DNA from: Roseococcus pinisoli
Lineage (GTDB): Bacteria > Pseudomonadota > Alphaproteobacteria > Acetobacterales > Acetobacteraceae
Assembly (NCBI RefSeq): GCF_018413645.1
Contig: NZ_JAHCDA010000003.1
Span: 422,969 to 486,968, forward strand
Length of the DNA: 64,000 nucleotides
Direction of reading: 5' to 3'
How positions within the stretch are numbered: the first letter of the stretch is position 1; each line of letters starts with the position of its first letter. A model generated the notes under the pieces. That model saw only the letters and a list, made by a program, of their open reading frames with translations, was not told the origin of the DNA and did not search any database. Made by a program: the position numbers and the translations under genes. Shown here in pieces: positions 25,084 through 35,447 of the stretch.

Positions 25084-26820
25084 TCAGCGCGCCTCCGCGA
25101 GTTCCCCGCCGGCGATGAGCAGGTGCCGCTCGTGATGCGCCGCGACGGCCGGGCGGTGGGCGATGGAGAGGATGGCGGTTCCCGGCAGCCTCTCCTTCAG
25201 CAGCTCGTACAGCCGCTGTTCGGCCGCCGGGTCCAGGCTGGCCGTCGCCTCGTCGAGGAAAAGCCATTTCGGCTTGTGCAGAAGCGCCCGGGCCAGGGCC
25301 ACCCGCTGCTGCTCGCCGCCCGAAAGCTGCTGGGCCCAGTTCTCCTCGCTGTCGAGCCGCGGGGCGAGATGCCCGAGGGCCGTCTCCTCCAGCACCGAGG
25401 CGATCTCGGCCTCGGTGAAATGATCGGCGGCGGCCGGATAGGCCAGGGCGCGCCGCAGGGTGCCGAGCGGCAGGTAGGGCCGCTGGGGCAGGAAGAAGGG
25501 CGTCTCGCCCGCCGGGAAGCTCACCTGGCCCGAGCCGAAGGGCCAGATGCCGGCGATGGCGCGGAAGACGGTGGACTTGCCGCTGCCCGAGGCGCCGGTC
25601 AGCACCGCGCGCTCGCCGGGCTGGAGCTCCAGCGCGCCGTTCTCCAGCAGCACGCGGCCGTCGGGCAGGGTCAGGTGCAGGCCTTCCACGCGCACGGCGT
25701 CCGAAGCCTCGGCCGTCGCCCGCACGCCCTCGCCATGGTCCACCGCCGCATGCGCGGCCTCGATCGCGTCGCGGAAGCCGGTGAGGCGCGCCACGGTGGC
25801 GCGCCATTGCGTGAGGTCGGCGTAGTTGTCCACGAACCAGGACAGCGCGCCCTGCACCTCGCCGAAGGCCTGCGCCGTCTGCGTCAGCCCGCCGAGGGGA
25901 ATGGCGCCCGAGAAAAAGCGTGGCGCGGCGACGACGAAGGGAAACACCGTTGCCAGCTGGGCATAGCCCGCGGTGAAGAAGGTCAGCCGCTTGGTGGCCA
26001 CCATCAGCGACCACCAGTTGCCGACCACGCCCCGGAAGCGGTTCCCGAGGGTGGCTTCCTCCTCCGCCTCGCCGCGATGCAGGGCGACGCCCTCGGCGTT
26101 CTCGCGGAAGCGGACCAGGGCGTAGCGGAAATCCGCCTCGACCTTCTGCTGCTGCACGCTCAGCCGGATCAGCGGGCGGCCCACCAGATGGGCGAGCCAG
26201 GTGCCGAGGACCGAGTAGATCAGCGCGACCCAGACCATGTAGCCCGGGATCTCGATGCCCAGGATCGTGGCCGGCCCCGACAGCGTCCAGAGGACGAAGA
26301 GGAACGAGAAGAGCGTCACCACCGTGCGCATCAGGCCAAGGCCCAGCACCAGCGAGGAATCCACGAAGAGCTTGGCGTCCTCGGCCAGGCGCTGGTCGGG
26401 GTTGTCGGTGCCGCGATCGGTGAGGGCGATGCGGTAATAGGCCCGCTTCTCCAGCCAGGAGGCGAGCATCGTCTCCGTGATCCAGCGCCGCCAGCGGATC
26501 TGCAGGGCCTGGCGCAGGTAGAGCGCATAGACGGCGACGAGGATGTAGGCGACCGCGATCCACATGAAGCCGGGCATCAGCCCGCTATCGGTGTTCTGCC
26601 AGGTGAAGAGCAGGTGGAAGAAGGCGCCCGCGTCCCGCGCCTCCAAGACGTTGAAGAATTCCCGGTTCCAGTAGGAGAGCAGCACCGTCATCGCGACCAG
26701 CGAGAGGTTCAGCACGACGACCGCCGCCAGCAGCCCGCGGGCCTTCCAGCGTTCCTCGCTGCGCCAGTAAGGCAGCGCGAGGGAAAGACCCTCGCTCAAC
26801 GGGCGGAGGATCTTCTTCAT
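25084..26820 (-). CDS. SbmA/BacA- or YddA-like ABC transporter, fused permease and ATPase
   Basis: A 578-residue protein with an ABC_membrane_2 (SbmA/BacA, ABCD-type) membrane domain in the first 350 residues and an ATPase domain after it. NREFFNVLEARDAGAFF and NPDQRLAEDAKLFVD are typical of the SbmA/BacA/YddA group. The ATPase shows Walker A GASGSGKST, signature LSGGEQQR and Walker B LFLDEATASLD. Relatives import peptides, vitamin B12 or very-long-chain acyl compounds; pure SbmA lacks the ATPase, so this is the YddA-like form. It converges on the siderophore esterase and is transcribed the same way as the zinc cluster upstream, but 117 bases separate them. Confidence 0.88.
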   Translation of the reverse strand: MKKILRPLSEGLSLALPYWRSEERWKARGLLAAVVVLNLSLVAMTVLLSYWNREFFNVLEARDAGAFFHLLFTWQNTDSGLMPGFMWIAVAYILVAVYALYLRQALQIRWRRWITETMLASWLEKRAYYRIALTDRGTDNPDQRLAEDAKLFVDSSLVLGLGLMRTVVTLFSFLFVLWTLSGPATILGIEIPGYMVWVALIYSVLGTWLAHLVGRPLIRLSVQQQKVEADFRYALVRFRENAEGVALHRGEAEEEATLGNRFRGVVGNWWSLMVATKRLTFFTAGYAQLATVFPFVVAAPRFFSGAIPLGGLTQTAQAFGEVQGALSWFVDNYADLTQWRATVARLTGFRDAIEAAHAAVDHGEGVRATAEASDAVRVEGLHLTLPDGRVLLENGALELQPGERAVLTGASGSGKSTVFRAIAGIWPFGSGQVSFPAGETPFFLPQRPYLPLGTLRRALAYPAAADHFTEAEIASVLEETALGHLAPRLDSEENWAQQLSGGEQQRVALARALLHKPKWLFLDEATASLDPAAEQRLYELLKERLPGTAILSIAHRPAVAAHHERHLLIAGGELAEAR

Positions 26821-26937
26821 GCGTCGCGTTTCCTGGGATGGAGCGAAGGACGAGGTTTCGAAAGGTCGATCCGGGTGGCTACCACCAGGCGGCCGGCGCG
26901 CTTGCTCATCGGGCGCCGTGGCGGTGAGCCGGCCGGG

Positions 26938-27198
26938 TCATTCCGTGGCGGAAGCCCAGCGCAGGCGGATCACGCCGCGCATTTCCTCGGGCGGGACCGG
27001 CTTGCCCTTGCGGAGGATCTCGATCCGGCCGGTCGCCGCCAGACGCGCCGCGGCCTTGCGGACCGGGCCGAGCAGGGGGCGCCAGTTCTCGGCATCGAGG
27101 CCGGCCGCGACCTCGGAGGGCGAGATCGAGGCCCGGGGGCCGGCGGCCTCCGTGCGGGCGAGGATCTCGGCCTCGATCGCTTCGGGGGACGCGCTCAT
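26938..27198 (-). CDS. DUF3253-family small protein
   Basis: An 86-residue cytoplasmic protein. IEAEILARTEAAGPRASISPSEVA at the start and the Lys/Arg-rich end with IEILRKGKPV match DUF3253, a family with a winged-helix-like fold and no set function. It lies between the CobW gene and the ABC gene, all on the minus strand. A hairpin separates it from cobW, so it may have its own promoter. DNA binding is possible but not shown. Confidence 0.8.
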   Translation of the reverse strand: MSASPEAIEAEILARTEAAGPRASISPSEVAAGLDAENWRPLLGPVRKAAARLAATGRIEILRKGKPVPPEEMRGVIRLRWASATE

Positions 27199-27242
27199 GC
27201 CGGATCTCCCGGGATGACGGGCTGAAGCGGGGCGGTCAGGGG

Positions 27243-27267
27243 TGATGAGGCATGCATCGCCTCATCA
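27243..27267 (-). terminator. Hairpin between the CobW gene and DUF3253
   Basis: TGATGAGGC at 27243-27251 pairs with GCCTCATCA at 27259-27267 with a 7-base loop. It lies downstream of the minus-strand CobW gene and could end its transcript. No T-run follows on that strand. Confidence 0.45.
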
Positions 27268-27297
27268 ATGGCACCTCGCGGCGCCGGCGCAAGGGGC

Positions 27298-28497
27298 TCA
27301 TCCGCCCCAGGCCGGAAAGGGATCGGGCAGGCGGGCCTGGCCCCGGGCGCCGGCCGACCATTCCGCCTCCGTCAGCAGGGTGGCGTCGAGCTGCGCGCGC
27401 AGGGCTGCCTCGTCCATGCCGATGCCGATGAAGACGATCTCCTGCCGCCGGTCGCCCGCGGGTTCCTGCCAGAGGCGGCGGATCATCTCCTGCCATCCGG
27501 GCTCCTCGGGCCAGCGCTCGGGCGGGACGGCCGCCCACCAGTGGCCCGCGCCCTGGTGCCGGCCGATGCGGCCCGCGAGCTGCCATTCGCCCACCCAGTC
27601 CGGCCGCGTGGCGAGCCAGAAGAAGCCCTTGGCGCGGACGACGCCGGGCAGGTCGCCCTCGATCAGCGCCTTGAACCGCGCCGGATGCAGCGGGCGTCGC
27701 GCCCGCCAGACGAAGCTGGCGACGCCGTATTCCTCGCTCTCCGGCAGGTGGCCGCCGGCCAGGGCCTGCTGCCAGCCGGCGGCGTCCTGCGCGCGCTCCA
27801 TGTCGAAGCGGCCGGTATCGAGCAGATGGCCGAGCGGCACGCGGCCATGCTCGGCGACGAGGATCGCGGCGCCCGGATTGAAGGTGGCGAGCAGGGCCTT
27901 CAGCCGGCCGAGCTCCGCTGGCGAGACGAGGTCCGCCTTGTTCACCACGAGGGTGTCGGCGAATTCCACCTGGTCGATCAGCAGGTCCACGAGCTGGCGG
28001 TCGTCGCCTTCGCCCGCGGCTTCGCCGCGCTGGCGCAGCGTGTCGGCGCTGGAGAAGTCGTCGAGGAAGGCCCGCGCATCCACGACGGTCACCATGCTGT
28101 CCAGCTGCGCCACGTCGGCGAGCCGGAAGCCGTCCTCGGCGGCGAAATCGAAGGTGGCGGCAACGGGCATGGGCTCGCTGATGCCCGTGCTCTCGATGAT
28201 GAGCGCGTCGAAGCGCCCCTCGGCCGCGAGCTGCGCGACCTCGCGCATCAGGTCCTCGCGCAGGGTGCAGCAGATGCAGCCATTGGACATCTCGACCAGC
28301 CGCTCCTCGGTGCGCGAGAGCGCCCCGGTGTTGCCGACCAGCGAGGCGTCGATGTTCACCTCGCTCATGTCGTTGACGATGACGGCGACGCGACGGCCCT
28401 CGCGATTGGCCAGCACGTGGTTCAGCAGCGTCGTCTTCCCGGCGCCGAGAAAGCCGGAGAGGACGGTGACGGCCAAGGGGCGGGGGGCTGGCTTCAT
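27298..28497 (-). CDS. CobW/COG0523-family GTP-binding zinc metallochaperone
   Basis: A 399-residue G3E GTPase. Walker A is GFLGAGKTT (15-23), the metal site is CICC in [12 protein letters not shown] (74-77), and NKAD gives base specificity. The C-terminal CobW domain starts near residue 270. Members with the CxCC motif that lie in Zur regulons (ZagA/ZigA type) deliver zinc to enzymes during zinc shortage. The gene overlaps DUF1826 by 4 bases and is expected to be driven from the Zur box at 29121. B12-related CobW itself is unlikely, as no cobalamin genes are near. Confidence 0.93.
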   Translation of the reverse strand: MKPAPRPLAVTVLSGFLGAGKTTLLNHVLANREGRRVAVIVNDMSEVNIDASLVGNTGALSRTEERLVEMSNGCICCTLREDLMREVAQLAAEGRFDALIIESTGISEPMPVAATFDFAAEDGFRLADVAQLDSMVTVVDARAFLDDFSSADTLRQRGEAAGEGDDRQLVDLLIDQVEFADTLVVNKADLVSPAELGRLKALLATFNPGAAILVAEHGRVPLGHLLDTGRFDMERAQDAAGWQQALAGGHLPESEEYGVASFVWRARRPLHPARFKALIEGDLPGVVRAKGFFWLATRPDWVGEWQLAGRIGRHQGAGHWWAAVPPERWPEEPGWQEMIRRLWQEPAGDRRQEIVFIGIGMDEAALRAQLDATLLTEAEWSAGARGQARLPDPFPAWGG

Positions 28498-29120
28498 GGG
28501 GTGGGCTCCGGTTCGTCGATGCAGAGGAGGAGGCGCCAGCGCTGCGCCTCCGGCAGGTCGGAAAGCGGCGGCGAGCGGTGCAGCGCATGCCCGCCGGGAC
28601 GGCGTCGGCCGCGGAAGAGCGCCACGGCGCAGCGGGGGATCTGCTCGGGGCTCGCGGCTATCTCGGGATCGTCGCCCATGACCCATTGGGTGCCCGGCCC
28701 GGCATAGGTGACCAGCATCCGGTAGCCGACCGCATCGACATGGAATTTCCGGCAGGCATCGCCGGTGATGCCCTCCAGCCGCAGCCGAACCGTCTCTGAA
28801 CGGGTGAGGGCGCCGAACAGGGTGGCGAGGCGGAAGATGTCGGTCAGGAACTCCGCGGGCGCGCCGTCCGGCAGCTGGGTGCAGAGCCCGTCCAGCGCGG
28901 CCTCGGGCGGTCCTTCGCCGGTGGCGCGGAAGGCGCCGCCCTCGCGCATCGGGCGCAGCGACCGGGCGAAATGCCGGGGCTCCTCACGCAGCCAGACGGC
29001 CAGGGCCACCTGCGGATGAAGGGCGGCCAGCAGCGTGTTCTCGGCGGCGCCGACGACGGCGCGGGCCGCGGCATCCATGGATCTGGCCTCGGGGGCGAAG
29101 GCCTCGCAGAAGAGGGGCAT
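28494..29120 (-). CDS. DUF1826 protein, probable zinc-starvation gene
   Basis: A 208-residue protein of the DUF1826 family, often found beside COG0523 GTPase genes in zinc-responsive loci; its biochemical role is unknown. [21 protein letters not shown] and a late [15 protein letters not shown], with clustered histidines, are the likely metal-related parts. It overlaps the CobW gene by 4 bases. The start is uncertain: the ATG at 29120 has no ribosome site and directly touches the Zur box, while the ATG at 29078 has a GAGG 8 bases before it. Either the message is leaderless or the real start is 29078, giving 194 residues. Confidence 0.85.
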   Translation of the reverse strand: MPLFCEAFAPEARSMDAAARAVVGAAENTLLAALHPQVALAVWLREEPRHFARSLRPMREGGAFRATGEGPPEAALDGLCTQLPDGAPAEFLTDIFRLATLFGALTRSETVRLRLEGITGDACRKFHVDAVGYRMLVTYAGPGTQWVMGDDPEIAASPEQIPRCAVALFRGRRRPGGHALHRSPPLSDLPEAQRWRLLLCIDEPEPTP

Positions 29121-30506
<1,386 letters not shown>

Positions 30507-30515
30507 GGCGCTTCC

Positions 30516-30530
30516 TTCCGAATTTCGGAA
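30516..30530. promoter_or_regulatory. Perfect palindrome between eno and ftsB
   Basis: TTCCGAA at 30516-30522 and TTCGGAA at 30524-30530 form an exact inverted repeat with one central base, 10 bases after the eno stop. It could be an operator for the downstream division gene. I know no regulator for it. Confidence 0.4.
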
Positions 30531-30556
30531 ACTCTCGGAATCTAAACGAAAATTCT

Positions 30557-30589
30557 GGCGCTGGCAGGAGCTTTACCCTTGCCAGCGCC
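30557..30589 (+). terminator. Hairpin terminator after eno
   Basis: GGCGCTGGCA at 30557-30566 pairs perfectly with TGCCAGCGCC at 30580-30589 around a 13-base loop, followed shortly by GAGTCTTT. This fits a modest intrinsic terminator separating eno from ftsB. Confidence 0.6.
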
Positions 30590-30641
30590 GAGTCTTTGGT
30601 GATTCCCTGGCGGCGGCGCCGGGGGGCGCTTCGGGGGATCA

Positions 30642-30971
30642 ATGGGTTTCGGACGCGCCATCATCCGCGGCATCAAGTTCTTGGCCGCACCGGTCATCCT
30701 GGCGAGCGTTGCGGCTTTCTTCATCTGGCATGCTTCGCATGGGGATCGCGGCCTGATCGCCCGCGAGCAGCGCCTGACCGAGATCGCGGCCGCGCGGCTG
30801 GAGCTCCACCGCGCCACCGACGAGCGCGAGGCGGCGGAGCGCCGAGTCAACGCCATGCGCGGCGACCAGCTGGACCGCGATCAGCTCGAGGAGCGCGCGC
30901 GGGCCATGCTCAATCTGACGACCAGGGATGAGATCGTGATCCCCTATCCCCAGAACCGTCGCCTCTACTGA
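30642..30971 (+). CDS. ftsB: FtsB-like septum formation protein
   Basis: A 109-residue single-pass membrane protein of the FtsB/DivIC family. It has a short cytoplasmic start, one hydrophobic helix (about 12-28) and a periplasmic coiled coil rich in Glu/Arg/Leu (about 38-80), then a short C-terminal region with YPQN. FtsB bridges FtsL and FtsQ in the divisome. Its place between eno and pdhA is the usual one in alphaproteobacteria, which supports the call. The GGGGGA site before the ATG decides the start. Confidence 0.88.
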   Translation: MGFGRAIIRGIKFLAAPVILASVAAFFIWHASHGDRGLIAREQRLTEIAAARLELHRATDEREAAERRVNAMRGDQLDRDQLEERARAMLNLTTRDEIVIPYPQNRRLY

Positions 30972-30993
30972 ACCCAGGCATATCAGCGGCCTA

Positions 30994-31068
30994 GCAACAT
31001 TGTTGCGTCGCAGCATGCAAGCATGCTGTGAACCACTATCCGGTTAAAGTGAATATTGCGTTGCAATA
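30994..31068 (+). promoter_or_regulatory. Three palindromes in the pdhA upstream region
   Basis: The 177-base gap before pdhA holds three exact inverted repeats: GCAACA-T-TGTTGC (30994-31006), CAGCATGC-AA-GCATGCTG (31011-31028) and TATTGC-GTT-GCAATA (31054-31068). The first and third share TTGC/GCAA half-sites. This region is the most AT-rich in the neighbourhood and probably holds the pdh promoter. The regulators are unknown to me. Confidence 0.5.
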
Positions 31069-31148
31069 ATTGGGTTTTTCCGGAAAAGCTCAGCCTTGCG
31101 AAGGTTGCGGCGCCGGCTTAACTGTGGGGCATCTCCAGGGAGACGCCT

Positions 31149-32174
31149 ATGCCCGATGCCGCACCGTCCAAGCGCCGCGCCAAAGGCGCTGCAAAGGAAA
31201 AGGAAATGCAGATGGGGCATAATGCCCTGCTGCGAGCCTATCGGGACATGCTCCTGATCCGACGCTTCGAGGAAAAGGCGGGCCAGCTTTACGGCATGGG
31301 CCTCATCGGCGGCTTCTGCCACCTCTACATCGGCCAGGAGGCCGTGGTGGTGGGCATGCAGGCCTCGCTCAAGCCCGGTGACCAGGTGATCACCTCCTAC
31401 CGTGACCACGGCCACATGCTCGCGACGGGCATGGAGGCGCGCGGCGTCATGGCGGAGCTGACCGGGCGCATCGGCGGCTACTCCAAGGGCAAGGGCGGCT
31501 CGATGCACATGTTCAGCCGGGAGAAGGGATTCTTCGGCGGCCATGGCATCGTCGGCGCGCAGGTGAGCCTGGGCAACGGCCTGGCCTTCGCCAACATGTA
31601 CCGTGACAACGGTCAGGTGGCGCTCGCCTATTTCGGCGAGGGCGCGTCCAACCAGGGCCAGGTCTTCGAGAGCCTGAACCTCGCGGCGCTGTTCAAGCTG
31701 CCCTGCATCTTCATCATCGAGAACAACAAGTACGGCATGGGCACGAGCGTCGAGCGCGCTTCCGCCAGCCGTGACCTGTCCAAGAACGGCGCGCCCTGGG
31801 GCATTCCGGGCGAGCAGGTCGACGGCATGGACGTGCAGTCCGTCTTCGAGGCGGCGCAGCGCGCGGTCGCGCATTGCCGCGCCGGCAACGGCCCGTATCT
31901 GCTGGAGATGAAGACCTACCGCTACCGCGGCCATTCCATGTCCGACCCCGCGAAGTACCGCACGCGCGAGGAAGTGCAGAAGATGCGCGAGCAGCACGAC
32001 TGCATCGAGACGGCGCGCAGCCAGCTCATGGGCCAGGGCGTGACCGAGGCCGACCTCAAGGTCATCGACGACGAGGTGAAGGCCATCGTGACCGACGCTG
32101 CCGAATTCGCGCAGACCTCGCCCGAGCCGGACGAAAGCGAACTCTGGACCGACATCCTGGTGGAGGCGAAGTAA
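31149..32174 (+). CDS. pdhA: Pyruvate dehydrogenase E1 component, alpha subunit
   Basis: A 341-residue E1-alpha that decarboxylates pyruvate with thiamine diphosphate. [22 protein letters not shown] and the phosphorylation-loop-like YRGHSMSDP are diagnostic. The thiamine-binding motif runs from residue 163 to ENN at 191-193, but its first part reads GEG where most pyruvate E1-alpha proteins have GDG. The branched-chain E1-alpha type also uses GEG, so activity is likely kept. GGGAGA lies 5-6 bases before the ATG. pdhB begins one base after the stop, and the whole complex follows. Confidence 0.95.
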   Translation: MPDAAPSKRRAKGAAKEKEMQMGHNALLRAYRDMLLIRRFEEKAGQLYGMGLIGGFCHLYIGQEAVVVGMQASLKPGDQVITSYRDHGHMLATGMEARGVMAELTGRIGGYSKGKGGSMHMFSREKGFFGGHGIVGAQVSLGNGLAFANMYRDNGQVALAYFGEGASNQGQVFESLNLAALFKLPCIFIIENNKYGMGTSVERASASRDLSKNGAPWGIPGEQVDGMDVQSVFEAAQRAVAHCRAGNGPYLLEMKTYRYRGHSMSDPAKYRTREEVQKMREQHDCIETARSQLMGQGVTEADLKVIDDEVKAIVTDAAEFAQTSPEPDESELWTDILVEAK

Positions 32175-32175
32175 G

Positions 32176-33549
32176 ATGGGTGTCGAGATCCTGATGCCGG
32201 CGCTGTCCCCCACCATGACGGAGGGCAAGCTGGCCAAGTGGCTGAAGAAAGAGGGCGACGCGGTGAAGTCCGGCGATGTGATCGCCGAGATCGAGACCGA
32301 TAAGGCGACCATGGAGGTCGAGGCCGTCGACGAGGGCACCATCACGAAGATCGTCGTGCCCGAGGGCACGGAGAATGTGGCCGTGAACTCCCCGATCGCC
32401 GAGCTCGACGGCGGTGCCGGCGGCGGCAAGGCCGCGCCCGCCCCCGAGGCCAAGGCCGAGGCTCCCGCCGCGCCGAAGGGCGAGGACCACGCCGTGGTCG
32501 CCGCCAAGCCGCACCCGACCATCGCGGCGACGCCGGTTTCCGTCGCGCCCGAGAAGGATTGGGGCCCGACCAAGTCGATCACCGTCCGCGAGGCGCTGCG
32601 CGATGCCATGGCCGCCGAGATGCGCGCGGACAAGGACGTCTTCCTCATGGGTGAGGAGGTCGCGCAGTACCAGGGCGCCTACAAGATCAGCCAGGGCCTG
32701 CTGGACGAGTTCGGCCCGAAGCGCGTTCTCGACATGCCGATCACCGAGCACGGCTTCACCGGCATGGCCGTGGGCGCGGCCTTCACCGGCCTGAAGCCCA
32801 TCGTCGAGTTCATGACGTTCAACTTCTCGATGCAGGCCATCGACCAGATCATCAACTCGGCTGCCAAGACGCTCTACATGTCCGGCGGCCAGCTGGGCTG
32901 CCCGATCACCTTCCGCGGTCCCAACGGCGCGGCCTCGCGCGTCGCGGCCCAGCACAGCCAGTGCTATGCCAGCTGGTACGCGCATTGCCCGGGCCTGAAG
33001 GTCGTCGCCCCCTGGTCTGCGGCCGATGCCAAGGGCCTGCTGCGCGCCGCCATCCGCGACCCGAACCCGGTCATCTTCCTCGAGAACGAGATCCTCTACG
33101 GCCACAGCTTCGAATGCCCGACGGATGAGGACTTCGTCCTGGAGATCGGCAAGGCGAAGGTGGAGCGCGAGGGCACGGACGTCACCATCATCGCCTTCTC
33201 GATCATGGTGGGCCTGGCGATGCAGGCGGCGGACAAGCTGGCCGAGCAGGGCATCAGCGCCGAGGTGATCAACCTCCGCACGATCCGCCCGCTCGACATC
33301 GAGACCATCGTGCGCAGCGTGAAGAAGACCAATCGCGTGGTGACGCTGGAGGAGGGCTGGCCCTTCGCCGGCATCGGCTCCGAGCTCGCGATGCAGGTCG
33401 TCGAGAACTGCTTCGACGATCTCGACGCGCCGCCGGTGCGCGTGCATGGGCTCGACATCCCGATGCCCTATGCGGCCAATCTCGAAAAGCTGGCCCTGCC
33501 GCGGCTGGAACAGGTGGTCGAAGCCGTCCACTCTGTGACCTACCGCTAA
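32176..33549 (+). CDS. pdhB: Pyruvate dehydrogenase E1 component, beta subunit with lipoyl domain
   Basis: A 457-residue E1-beta. Residues 1-80 form a lipoyl domain with the lipoylated Lys43 in [11 protein letters not shown]. An Ala/Pro/Glu-rich linker (about 80-125) then leads into the transketolase-like E1-beta core ([19 protein letters not shown], then [16 protein letters not shown]). The fused lipoyl domain is a known feature of alphaproteobacterial PdhB and is absent from most other bacteria. It lies between pdhA and pdhC with gaps of 1 and 14 bases. Confidence 0.96.
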   Translation: MGVEILMPALSPTMTEGKLAKWLKKEGDAVKSGDVIAEIETDKATMEVEAVDEGTITKIVVPEGTENVAVNSPIAELDGGAGGGKAAPAPEAKAEAPAAPKGEDHAVVAAKPHPTIAATPVSVAPEKDWGPTKSITVREALRDAMAAEMRADKDVFLMGEEVAQYQGAYKISQGLLDEFGPKRVLDMPITEHGFTGMAVGAAFTGLKPIVEFMTFNFSMQAIDQIINSAAKTLYMSGGQLGCPITFRGPNGAASRVAAQHSQCYASWYAHCPGLKVVAPWSAADAKGLLRAAIRDPNPVIFLENEILYGHSFECPTDEDFVLEIGKAKVEREGTDVTIIAFSIMVGLAMQAADKLAEQGISAEVINLRTIRPLDIETIVRSVKKTNRVVTLEEGWPFAGIGSELAMQVVENCFDDLDAPPVRVHGLDIPMPYAANLEKLALPRLEQVVEAVHSVTYR

Positions 33550-33563
33550 GGGGAGCGAGACCT

Positions 33564-34862
33564 ATGGCCACCGACATCCTGATGCCTGCCCTGTCGCCCA
33601 CCATGACGGAAGGCACGCTCGCCCGCTGGCTCAAGGCGGAGGGCGACAAGGTGAAGTCCGGCGACGTGATCGCCGAGATCGAGACCGACAAGGCGACCAT
33701 GGAAGTGGAAGCCGTGGACGAGGGCATCCTCGGCAAGATCGTCGTCGCCGCCGGCACCGAGGGCGTGAAGGTCAACGCCGTCATCGCCGTGCTGGTCGAG
33801 CCGGGCGAGAAGGCGCCGAGCGGCGAGGCCAAGGCGGCACCCGCCCCGAAGCCCGCTGCCGAGGCGCCGAAGGCCGAAGCCCCCAAGGCGCCGCAGGAGG
33901 CCCCGAAGCCGGCCGCCCCGGCGCCCGCCCCCGCGGCGCAGGCGGCCTCGGGCGACCGCGTCGTCGCCTCGCCGCTGGCCAAGCGCATGGCGCAGCAAGC
34001 CGGGCTGGACCTGTCGAAGGTGACGGGCTCGGGCCCGCAGGGCCGCGTCGTGAAGGCGGATGTCGAGGCCGCGGTGAAGGGCGGCGCTTCGGCGCCCGCC
34101 GCCGCAGCAGCAGCTCCTGCAGCCGCCGCGCCGCGTCCGGCCGCGGCGCCGCCGCAGGTCCTGGGCGCGACCACGGCGCATCCGAACAGCTCGATGCGCA
34201 AGGTGATCGCGCGCCGTCTGTCGGAGAGCAAGCAGAACGTCCCGCACTTCTACGTGGCGATGGACATCCAGATCGACGCGCTGCTGGAGCTGCGCGCCAA
34301 GCTGAATGCCCGCAGCCCGAAGGAAGGCCCGGGCGCGTTCAAGCTTTCGGTGAACGACCTCATCATCAAGGCCGCCGCCGTCACGCTGAAGCGCATCCCG
34401 GCCGTGAACGCGGCCTGGACCGACGAGGCGATCCTGCGCTTCAACGACGTGGACATCAGCGTCGCCGTCTCGATCCCCGACGGGCTCATCACGCCGATCG
34501 TGCGCAATGCCGACGTGAAGGGCCTGTCGGCGATCAGCAACGAGATGAAGGACCTGGGCGCCCGCGCCAAGTCCGGCAAGCTGAAGCCCGAGGAGTTCCA
34601 GGGCGGCGGCTTCAGCATCTCCAACATGGGGATGTATGGCGTCACGCATTTCGCGGCCATCATCAACCCGCCGCAGGCCGGCATCCTCGCCGTCGGCGCG
34701 GGCCAGCAGCGGGCGGTCGTGAAGGATGGCCAGCTTGCGGTCGCGACGGTCATGACCTGCCAGCTCAGCGTCGACCACCGCGTGATCGACGGCGCGCTGG
34801 CGGCGGAATGGCTGCAGGAGTTCAAGGCCATCGTGGAAGAGCCGCTGAGCCTGATGCTCTGA
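33564..34862 (+). CDS. pdhC: Dihydrolipoyl acetyltransferase (E2 of pyruvate dehydrogenase)
   Basis: A 432-residue E2 core protein that moves acetyl groups from lipoamide to CoA. It has one lipoyl domain (Lys43 in [11 protein letters not shown]), an Ala/Pro-rich flexible linker, a peripheral subunit-binding domain ([18 protein letters not shown], about residues 133-170), a second Ala-rich linker, and the catalytic domain ending with [13 protein letters not shown], whose histidine is catalytic. Its lipoyl domain is nearly the same as that of PdhB, so each E1/E2 unit carries two lipoyl arms. It ends just before the duplicated mini-ORFs. Confidence 0.96.
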   Translation: MATDILMPALSPTMTEGTLARWLKAEGDKVKSGDVIAEIETDKATMEVEAVDEGILGKIVVAAGTEGVKVNAVIAVLVEPGEKAPSGEAKAAPAPKPAAEAPKAEAPKAPQEAPKPAAPAPAPAAQAASGDRVVASPLAKRMAQQAGLDLSKVTGSGPQGRVVKADVEAAVKGGASAPAAAAAAPAAAAPRPAAAPPQVLGATTAHPNSSMRKVIARRLSESKQNVPHFYVAMDIQIDALLELRAKLNARSPKEGPGAFKLSVNDLIIKAAAVTLKRIPAVNAAWTDEAILRFNDVDISVAVSIPDGLITPIVRNADVKGLSAISNEMKDLGARAKSGKLKPEEFQGGGFSISNMGMYGVTHFAAIINPPQAGILAVGAGQQRAVVKDGQLAVATVMTCQLSVDHRVIDGALAAEWLQEFKAIVEEPLSLML

Positions 34863-34864
34863 CG

Positions 34865-34950
34865 ATGGCGCCCGATCGTCCGAGCGGAGCAAGGACGTGA
34901 ATCGGTCGCCCGGCATGGCGCCCGATCGTCTGCGCGGAGCGAGGTCGTGA
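34865..34950 (+). repeat. Tandem pair of 36-base mini-ORFs before the GNAT gene
   Basis: Two copies at 34865-34900 and 34915-34950 agree at 32 of 36 positions, 50 bases apart. Each reads as an ATG-to-TGA frame of 11 codons (MAPDRPSGART and MAPDRLRGARS). The TGA of the second copy overlaps the GTG start of the GNAT gene (GTGA at 34947-34950). Three of the four differences change an amino acid, so there is no sign of strong peptide conservation. It may be a leader or a simple duplication. Confidence 0.6.
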
Positions 34951-35444
34951 CGGCATCCCGCGGCGAATATGCGTGGCGGGAGACTTCGCCGGAGGATGTC
35001 GCGGACATCCACCGGCTGCTGCATGCGCTGGCGGTCTACGAGAAGATCGAGCACGAATTCGTGTCGACGCGGGAACAGCTCCATCAGGCGCTGTTCGGTG
35101 CCCCGCCGCTGGCGCAGGCCATGCTGGCGGAGGTCGGCGGCAGGCCCGTCGCGGTCTGTCTCTGGTACCGCACTTTCTCCAGCTTCGCGGGGAAGGCCGA
35201 GCTCTGGATCGAGGATGTCTTCGTGGAGCCGGAGCATCGCAACAAGGGGATCGCCCGGGCGGCGTTCCGCCTCGTCGCGCAGCGGGCGCTGGACGAGGGC
35301 TGCGCCGGCATCGGCTGGAACGTGCTCGACTGGAATGCGCCCGCCATCGCGGCCTATCGCGCGATGGGCGCCGTCGGGCGTGAGGAATGGACGGATCAGC
35401 GCGTCTCGGGGCAGGCCCTGGTCGCGCTAGCAGGAAGGGGCTGA
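34947..35444 (+). CDS. GNAT-family N-acetyltransferase
   Basis: A 165-residue acetyltransferase. IEDVFVEPEHRNKGIARAAF is the acetyl-CoA-binding motif A (R-x-x-G-x-A type), and the N-terminal RETSPEDVADIHRLLHALAVYEK resembles diamine/spermidine acetyltransferases and thialysine acetyltransferase. It transfers acetyl groups to a small amine; the substrate is not set. It sits inside the pyruvate dehydrogenase operon between pdhC and lpd, where the complex makes its co-substrate acetyl-CoA. Its GTG start overlaps a mini-ORF stop; GGAGCGAGG lies upstream as a ribosome site. lpd starts 3 bases after its stop. Confidence 0.87.
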   Translation: MTASRGEYAWRETSPEDVADIHRLLHALAVYEKIEHEFVSTREQLHQALFGAPPLAQAMLAEVGGRPVAVCLWYRTFSSFAGKAELWIEDVFVEPEHRNKGIARAAFRLVAQRALDEGCAGIGWNVLDWNAPAIAAYRAMGAVGREEWTDQRVSGQALVALAGRG

Positions 35445-35447
35445 GGC

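Noticed and set aside
32176-33800. Near-identical segments of pdhB and pdhC as a recent duplication
   Set aside because: Both are lipoyl domains, which are strongly constrained, and the two-domain layout is normal in alphaproteobacteria.
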